Origin: Colwellia psychrerythraea
GTDB lineage: Bacteria; Pseudomonadota; Gammaproteobacteria; Enterobacterales; Alteromonadaceae
NCBI GenBank assembly: GCA_002163005.1
Contig: MAAF01000064.1
Coordinates: forward strand, 1-64,000
DNA length: 64,000 bases
Reading direction: 5' to 3'
Under the pieces are notes generated by a model, which did not search any database, was not told the DNA's origin, and was given only the letters and a program-made list of their open reading frames with translations. A program made the position numbers and the translations under genes. Numbering within the stretch: the stretch's first letter is position 1; each line of letters starts with the position of its first letter. This document shows, one piece after another, positions 58,345 to 64,000 of this stretch.

Positions 58345-59364
58345 ACTTTGTAATTCAGCAAATTCACGATTTTTTTGTTTTAAAAGCTTATCAATATAGC
58401 GTGTCATTTTAACTTTCTGTTGAATTGAACTTTCTAATATTTCTTCCACTTCACGTAAAACATTCTTTATATTTTCAACATGTTCCGTGGAGTTTATGAC
58501 TAATGGTTGAAGTTTATTTTCACTTTCAAGGGCATTGCCACTCAGTGAGCCAGTAAGCTCAACAGACATTTCCTTAGCAACCTCATTGATGGCTTTGCAA
58601 TCAATATTACTTAACTCTTCAAGAAAACCAAATAATAATAAGCGGTCAACAAATATATTTATTTTTCTCGGTACACCAAGGGTTTTTTCGAAAATAAGCT
58701 GAAATGCTTCATCCGAAAATAAAGTATCTTTATTACAATTAGCTTGCGCTAATCTATGATTAATATAATTTTTTACTTCTTCGGCATTCAGTGGTTTTAG
58801 GTGTGCAGAAGCAATAATACGTTGTCTAAATTGTTCCATATCAGGAGCAGATATAATTGCTTTTAACTCTTCTTGACCTAATAAAAAACTTTGGATAAGT
58901 GGTTTGTTATCGAGTTGGAAATTCGAAAGCATTCTCAGTTCTTCTACCGTTTCAACGGGTAGATTTTGAGCTTCATCGACTAGTAATAAAGCGCGTTTAC
59001 CTTGTTTATTCAAATTAATTAAGAACTTTTCTATACTTTGCAGGACATCAGCTTTGCTGTTACCCGTTACTGTAATTTTAAATTCAGCCGCAACGAGATC
59101 AAGTAACTCATTTGGTGTTAATTTTGTGGTAACAAGTTGCGCAGCTACAATATTTTCATCGGCAATGTTAGCTAATAAATTACGGGCTATCGTTGTTTTT
59201 CCTGTGCCAATAGGCCCAGTAATAACAATAAAACCTTCACCTTGGTCTAAGCCATATTGCAAATAAGATAAAGCACGCTGATGGTGGTTAGTTGCAAAGA
59301 AGAAGCGTGGATCAGGGCTTAATTGAAAAGGTCGCTCACTAAAACCATAGTAACTTTCATACAT
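58324..59364 (-). CDS. XrtA/PEP-CTERM-associated ExeA-like ATPase
   Basis: A 346-residue AAA+ ATPase of the ExeA/GspA-like type found in XrtA exopolysaccharide loci. It starts MYESYYGFSERPFQLSPDP, has Walker A GPIGTGKT (50-57), Walker B ALLLVDEAQNL and sensor-like NFQLDNKPLIQSFLLGQ. The C-terminal 90 residues are charged and helical, probably a coiled coil. Its exact role is not known; it may power assembly of the export machinery. It begins 1 bp after the outer membrane protein gene and is the last gene of the operon. Confidence 0.88.
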   Translation of the reverse strand: MYESYYGFSERPFQLSPDPRFFFATNHHQRALSYLQYGLDQGEGFIVITGPIGTGKTTIARNLLANIADENIVAAQLVTTKLTPNELLDLVAAEFKITVTGNSKADVLQSIEKFLINLNKQGKRALLLVDEAQNLPVETVEELRMLSNFQLDNKPLIQSFLLGQEELKAIISAPDMEQFRQRIIASAHLKPLNAEEVKNYINHRLAQANCNKDTLFSDEAFQLIFEKTLGVPRKINIFVDRLLLFGFLEELSNIDCKAINEVAKEMSVELTGSLSGNALESENKLQPLVINSTEHVENIKNVLREVEEILESSIQQKVKMTRYIDKLLKQKNREFAELQSKTADSD

Positions 59365-59365
59365 G

Positions 59366-60964
59366 TTAGAAATCTTTTGTTAAATTAATGGAAGCACGTG
59401 CTTCTGTGTAAGTGAAGCGTTCAAAATTTGATTGTCGGTCAAGATATTGTAGCGTTAAAAAAGCGTTGAGTGATGACGCTAGACTTCTATTGTAAGTAGT
59501 GGATAGTGTTTTATAAATATCTTCTTGTCTTGGACCATCAGGATTATCTTTATCAAAAATATTTTTGCTGTAGTCAATATAGACAGTAATATCACTTCTA
59601 GCACTCATTCGCCGAGTAACAGTAAAGCGTGCATCAAGGTAATTATCAATGATACCAGTACTTAAGCTTTCTCTATCACGATTAGATAAATTTAGGGTAA
59701 AAGTAGTGCGTGCTAAGGCTAAAGTCGATGTCCAAGCTAAGCGTTTGTTCAACGAAAATTCATTATTTTCAACTGGTTCAAGCGAGCTTACAGGCAAACT
59801 TATAAAGCCTGTTGTGTCACTAGGCGTTTCGCCTAACGGTAAACAATCATCAATGCCGCTTGCAGTAATAGGACACCAAATATTATTATTCACTTGTTGA
59901 AAATCATTGCGATCAAATACTTCAATGGTTTCATGGTAAGAAATAGTATTAGTTAGACGTCGAGTTCGGTGAGAAAAGTCTAACTCATAAGAATCACCAA
60001 AAAAACGCTTAGAGTATCCTGCTTTTAGTGAGGTACGTGACGATGGTTGCCAATCAATATCAGCGGCCAGGTAGTCATCACTCGCTTCTGAGTTGTCCCG
60101 AATATAGTTATACGATACATCAATAATTAAATGTTTAGCGGCTTGATAGCGAAAACCGGGTCCCCAAGAAGGAATGGCATCAGGGTTACTTCCAGCTGCA
60201 GTACCGGTGACTCTTTCATTATATACACGAATAAAAGGGTTCAGTTTATAAGGTGTTATAGCACCTAATTTAGTTTCTATTTGGTAATTTTCACTAGTAA
60301 AACCGTTATTTTCTTGATTAGCAAAAGAGCCAGTTACTTGCCAAAAGACATAACGAGCAGCATTGCCATTCACACTATTTATTAATGCAGTGTAACCATT
60401 ACTTTCACCTATATTATCTTCTGTTTCTACTAGGCTGTATATGAGGGAAGAGGATAGATAATAATCGCTATTAGCCGTGTTAAATTGCAATCCTGCAGAA
60501 TGGTTACGTCGCTGCACAGTATCGCCACTAACTAAGTCAGCTAAACTATTGCCGGCATCATTTTGACTGACGTTAGTTATTGATGAGCCGGCAATGACTT
60601 GCAGCTTGTTCTGCCAAAGAGAGTATGAGGCATTGGCGTTTAAAGTCTGGTAATCATCATTAAGTTCACTATCATGACTGTAACCGGCAAGCGTTTCTGT
60701 GCCCGCAAATGAGAATTGTAATTTTCTCGAACTATAATTAGCATCAGCGCCAATAATGAACTGACTCACTAGACTCGATTGTTTGTCTAGTTGATTCAAG
60801 TCAATATTATTGGTATATGTTTCGGTTAGCCCCAAACTAGGATCAAATTGCCATTCACCTGCTGATGCGCTGACTGATAAAAATAAGCCCGCGACTGCAA
60901 AAATTTGGAATTTTAGTTGAGATTTACTGATTTTTTCTGCCATAGCCATATCCATAATAGCCAT
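59366..60964 (-). CDS. PEP-CTERM-associated outer membrane protein (TIGR03016-like)
   Basis: A predicted outer membrane beta-barrel of about 532 residues of the type found in XrtA loci. The N terminus overlaps the preceding kinase gene by about 40 bases in another frame; several ATGs are possible, and 60964 is preferred because AAGGA lies six bases upstream. A signal peptide ends at VSASA, followed by GEWQFDPSLGLTETYTNNIDL, a typical start for this family. Alternating strands fill the rest and the chain ends KDF. Probably involved in polysaccharide secretion; exact function unknown. Confidence 0.82.
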   Translation of the reverse strand: MAIMDMAMAEKISKSQLKFQIFAVAGLFLSVSASAGEWQFDPSLGLTETYTNNIDLNQLDKQSSLVSQFIIGADANYSSRKLQFSFAGTETLAGYSHDSELNDDYQTLNANASYSLWQNKLQVIAGSSITNVSQNDAGNSLADLVSGDTVQRRNHSAGLQFNTANSDYYLSSSLIYSLVETEDNIGESNGYTALINSVNGNAARYVFWQVTGSFANQENNGFTSENYQIETKLGAITPYKLNPFIRVYNERVTGTAAGSNPDAIPSWGPGFRYQAAKHLIIDVSYNYIRDNSEASDDYLAADIDWQPSSRTSLKAGYSKRFFGDSYELDFSHRTRRLTNTISYHETIEVFDRNDFQQVNNNIWCPITASGIDDCLPLGETPSDTTGFISLPVSSLEPVENNEFSLNKRLAWTSTLALARTTFTLNLSNRDRESLSTGIIDNYLDARFTVTRRMSARSDITVYIDYSKNIFDKDNPDGPRQEDIYKTLSTTYNRSLASSLNAFLTLQYLDRQSNFERFTYTEARASINLTKDF

Positions 60965-61817
60965 ATACATCCTTTTTAGATCTAATGGTTTTGTTCATTA
61001 CTAAGCCTAACGCAATGTCACTATTTAGCTGACTTACCGCTGTTTTAACATCATCAGTTTTAGTTTTTGACTCTTCCACAACGACAAGAGCTTGGCCAAC
61101 AAGATCAGATAACAGAGGGGTTTCTGTCACACCAATAATAGGTGGGCAATCAAAAATAACGATTCTATCGGGGTAGCGCTCTGCTAATTCTTTAGCTAGG
61201 CTCTCCATGCGTTCACTGGCTAATAGTTCATTAGTCAAATGATGTGGTTTTCCGGCAGGAACTAACTTTAAATTATCAATGTTAGTGCTGTAAATTATGT
61301 CGGAAAGCGATGACACTTCAGCAAGTAGGTATTCAAGTAAGCCTTTTTTACTCTCAAATTCTAATTCTCTATGTAAACTTGGTCTTAATACATCGGCATC
61401 TATTAAGAGTACGGTTTTATTCTGCTCAAGGGCGATACTTAATGCCAAGTTAATGGCAACATAAGTTTTTCCTTCATTAGAATGAGAGCTGGTTACCATA
61501 ATTAAGTTACTGTTATGTAGTGTCTTTGACGCTAAACCAAAAGCATTGTTCAGTAGTTTTCGCTTAATATGGCGAAACTCTTCTTGAATATGATGAGCGC
61601 TATCAGGGCTATAAATAAAACCACGTTCATTTAACCTATCACCATTTAAGATTATTTTATCTTTATCACTGCTTACTTTTTCTGTTGCTACAGGCTCCGC
61701 GGCGCTACTGATTTCTTGAATATTATTATCAGCTTTAGCCTCATATTCAAAAGTATTAGCGATTTCTTTATGCTGAGCTAATTTTTGTTTAGCCAAGGCT
61801 TTTTCAATGGTACTCAT
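60924..61817 (-). CDS. XrtA-associated tyrosine autokinase
   Basis: A 297-residue bacterial tyrosine kinase (BY-kinase) that would regulate chain length with the Wzz-like protein next to it. Walker A-like SSHSNEGKT (110-118), Walker A' LLIDADVLRPS, Walker B IVIFDCPPI. The C terminus has a tyrosine cluster YGYYGYGYG (Tyr285, 287, 288, 290, 292), the usual autophosphorylation site. It is the cytoplasmic half of a split Wzc-type pair. Two bases separate it from the Wzz-like gene; its 3' end overlaps the next gene. Confidence 0.92.
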   Translation of the reverse strand: MSTIEKALAKQKLAQHKEIANTFEYEAKADNNIQEISSAAEPVATEKVSSDKDKIILNGDRLNERGFIYSPDSAHHIQEEFRHIKRKLLNNAFGLASKTLHNSNLIMVTSSHSNEGKTYVAINLALSIALEQNKTVLLIDADVLRPSLHRELEFESKKGLLEYLLAEVSSLSDIIYSTNIDNLKLVPAGKPHHLTNELLASERMESLAKELAERYPDRIVIFDCPPIIGVTETPLLSDLVGQALVVVEESKTKTDDVKTAVSQLNSDIALGLVMNKTIRSKKDVYGYYGYGYGRKNQ

Positions 61818-61819
61818 GG

Positions 61820-63406
61820 CTAAAAGATCCTTTTTAATGGTGTTTGAATAATGTCAGGAAATAAAAAGTAACTAAAAAATAATGCTAACAAGCAAAGTAA
61901 GAGCAGGTTAGAGCCCATAAAAATTAAGGTTTTCTTTTTATGCCATTGTTGTAAGCCTAAGTTTTCATTGGCAGAGATAACACCAAATACAGGTACACCG
62001 GTAATTTTAGATAATTGAGCGGTAGAGGTTGCAACAGGGTTCAATTGACTCATTAATAGTGATAAACCAATACCAACACCAAAGCCTATAAGCGTGACAA
62101 CGCTGAATAAAATAAAGCGTTTTGGCCCGGATGGTTTAGTTGCTTTACGTGGAGGGTCAATAACACGAAATTGAATTTTATCAGTAGTTTCATTCGCTTG
62201 TTGAGCGAGTTGCGCCGTTTCCTTACGTGATAATAACTCTTCGTACTTTTCTTTTGTAATATCATAGCCACGGTTTAGTGCAATTAACTCAGCTTCAATT
62301 TCCGGTAAAGTATGCACTCTGTTTTCAAGCTCGATAATACGTTGGCGGTAATTGTCAGCTCTAACATTGAGTGAGGCTATTAAGTTCTCCAGTTGATTAA
62401 CTTGAATTTGTACTTCTTGAATAACCGGATTAGCGCTTAAACGTGCTAAACTGCCTGCATTTTCATTATTTTGCGCGAGATACTTTTCAATCTCAGCACT
62501 ACGTAACTTATTTAAATGCTCTAAATTTCGACTAATTTCGATCACGTCTGGGTGTTTGTCGGTATAACGAAGCTTTAAATTATCTAGTTGAACTTCTAAT
62601 TCATTTATACGGTCATCATAAGTGGTACGTATTGAACTTTCATTTTTGATTTTATTATCACTGCCAGTGTCAGCAACCATCGATTGTGCTAGCTGCTTTT
62701 TAGCGGAATCGAGCCGAGTTTTATTCTCCAAAATATCTAACTCAAGTTCTTTTAATTTATCTTTATTACCATTAAGTTTTGTATAATAGCCACCTGATTG
62801 GTCCGGTAAAATACCACTATACTTTTGTTTAAAACTCGTCAGTCTGGCTTCTGAATTTGAAAGGCGGTTTTCATAATCTTTGATTTGAGTATTTAAAAAC
62901 TTTTGTGCACTATCTGAGTCACTGCGAGTTTCGCCCAAAGTATTTTCAATGAAAACAGTCAACGTTGAGCGAACGATATTTTTCGCCATTTCAGGATCTT
63001 TGTCTTCGATACTCAAAGTATAAATATTTTCTCGGCCAACCCCTGATATTTTAATGTTATCTTTTAGGTCTTTGATTATTGCTTCATATTGAGCAGGAGT
63101 ACTCGCCTGTACATCTAAATCTGTCATACGCGAAATACGTTCTAAATTAGGACGGCTTAACAGTGTTTTTACCATAAGACGAATTTGCGTATTCGGATTG
63201 GTTTCAACCGTTAAACCTTTTAATAAAGGGCGTAATAAAGATTGAGTATCAACATAGACTCTTGCTTCTGATTTGTAAACATCGGGCATGGAAGCAACGA
63301 AATACCAGCCAATAGGGCAAATAAGCCAAGTTGCTATGATGATATAACGACGTTTTAACCAAATCCCTTTTAGATAATCAATTATCTCTTCAAATATGTC
63401 TTGCAT
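61820..63406 (-). CDS. XrtA-type polysaccharide chain length determinant (Wzz-like)
   Basis: A 528-residue inner membrane protein of the Wzz/PCP family: TM1 about 20-40 (IIIATWLICPIGWYF), a periplasmic domain with long coiled coils (about 160-400), a PxxP-like stretch RVIDPPRKATKPSGPKR before TM2 (near 435-455), and a third hydrophobic segment near the C terminus. It sets polymer length with the adjacent tyrosine kinase. It follows the Wza-like export gene by 52 bp. Family match is to the PEP-CTERM-locus chain length determinants. Confidence 0.9.
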   Translation of the reverse strand: MQDIFEEIIDYLKGIWLKRRYIIIATWLICPIGWYFVASMPDVYKSEARVYVDTQSLLRPLLKGLTVETNPNTQIRLMVKTLLSRPNLERISRMTDLDVQASTPAQYEAIIKDLKDNIKISGVGRENIYTLSIEDKDPEMAKNIVRSTLTVFIENTLGETRSDSDSAQKFLNTQIKDYENRLSNSEARLTSFKQKYSGILPDQSGGYYTKLNGNKDKLKELELDILENKTRLDSAKKQLAQSMVADTGSDNKIKNESSIRTTYDDRINELEVQLDNLKLRYTDKHPDVIEISRNLEHLNKLRSAEIEKYLAQNNENAGSLARLSANPVIQEVQIQVNQLENLIASLNVRADNYRQRIIELENRVHTLPEIEAELIALNRGYDITKEKYEELLSRKETAQLAQQANETTDKIQFRVIDPPRKATKPSGPKRFILFSVVTLIGFGVGIGLSLLMSQLNPVATSTAQLSKITGVPVFGVISANENLGLQQWHKKKTLIFMGSNLLLLCLLALFFSYFLFPDIIQTPLKRIF

Positions 63407-63458
63407 TACGACCCTTTAATGTTGTGCTAAATTATTGATGTACTAAGTGTTTGGTATA

Positions 63459-64000
63459 TTAAAACCAAGCTTCAGGGATAATAATAATATCACCCGGCAA
63501 CATATCAACATTGGCACTTATCTCTCCATCTTTAAGTAGCTGGTCTATCATTACTTGATATTGGTTTTGTGCGCCACTTTCAATACGTATGAGGACAGCA
63601 TTGTTACCATCAGCAAATTCGGTTAAACCGCCAACTTGAATCATAACATCGAGCAAGGTCATATGCTGAGTATAATTAATAGCTCGTGGCTGTGCGGCTT
63701 CACCAATAACACGAATTTGCTCACTAAAAGGACCAACAAAATTTTCAACGGTGACCGTAACAATAGGGTCTCGTAGGTACGTTGCTAAGATTTCTTCAAT
63801 TGAACGAGCTAATTCAGTGGGCGTTTTACCGGTCACTTCGATATCTTCAACTAAGGAGGTGGTAATCATGCCATCAGGGCGCACTACAAATGAACCTGAG
63901 ACTTCAGGGTTGCGCCAAACAAAAATATTAAGTATATCGCCAGCGCCGATTAAATATTTATAGCTATTTATATTTTCTGTATTAGAGGGGTGTAATGTTG
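63459..64000 (-). CDS. Polysaccharide export outer membrane protein (Wza-like), partial
   Basis: The 3' part of a gene running off the right edge; the frame is open to position 64000, so about 180 residues are seen. It starts in the YLIGAGDILNIFVWRNPEVSG region, the N-terminal poly-export domain of Wza-like proteins, and continues through RPDGMITTSLVEDIEV, SLBB-type repeats (VRVIGEAAQPRAINY, MIQVGGLTEFADG) and ends LPGDIIIIPEAWF. It would form the outer membrane exit of the XrtA-linked exopolysaccharide. Signal peptide and start lie outside the window. Confidence 0.9.
   Translation of the reverse strand, partial: TLHPSNTENINSYKYLIGAGDILNIFVWRNPEVSGSFVVRPDGMITTSLVEDIEVTGKTPTELARSIEEILATYLRDPIVTVTVENFVGPFSEQIRVIGEAAQPRAINYTQHMTLLDVMIQVGGLTEFADGNNAVLIRIESGAQNQYQVMIDQLLKDGEISANVDMLPGDIIIIPEAWF

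Overview
This is about 64 kb of low-G+C DNA around a chromosomal replication origin of a Gram-negative gammaproteobacterium. Gene order, the oriC layout and the PEP-CTERM/XrtA exopolysaccharide genes point to the Alteromonadales, most likely a Colwellia-like marine bacterium. This is inferred from synteny and protein character; no search was run, and the species is not established.

Left part (1-32 kb). The window opens with the two tandem promoters and boxA leader of an rRNA operon that reads out to the left. Next come a gamma-carbonic-anhydrase-like gene and the block yrdB-aroE / tsaC / yrdD-smg-dprA / lysM facing def-fmt-rsmB-trkA, much as beside rrnD in E. coli. ompW, with three FNR-type boxes in a 50-bp repeat, and purE are inserted in that block. 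Then follow a large secreted metalloprotease/propeller/barrel protein, pepQ-yigZ-trkH, slt, tusA, a signal-peptidase remnant, two small genes (YdcH and DksA/TraR-like), glyQ-glyS, and dnaA-dnaN-recF-gyrB. recF contains two perfect parS sites.

Origin part (32-43 kb). After a strand switch at about 32 kb the genes read rightward: rpmH-rnpA-yidD-yidC, mnmE, mioC, oriC (DnaA boxes, 12 GATC sites, AT-rich unwinding region), mnmG-rsmG-parA-parB. ParA, ParB, parS, DnaA and oriC together form a complete replication/segregation centre. Most genes on each side are transcribed away from oriC, along with the replication fork.

Right part (43-64 kb). This accessory region holds: a LolA-like protein, two FtsX/LolC-type permeases, a LolD-type ATPase and a beta-barrel-like protein; a 59-codon gene behind a 7-bp tandem repeat; tRNA-Arg(CCG); an OmpA-type lipoprotein and a small lipoprotein; an RND adaptor and pump; the PrsK/PrsR two-component system; and, on the opposite strand, the XrtA-associated export genes (ATPase, outer-membrane protein, tyrosine kinase, Wzz-like, and a Wza-like gene cut by the window edge). 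Exosortase itself is not in the window. Four short palindromic elements of two families lie between genes.
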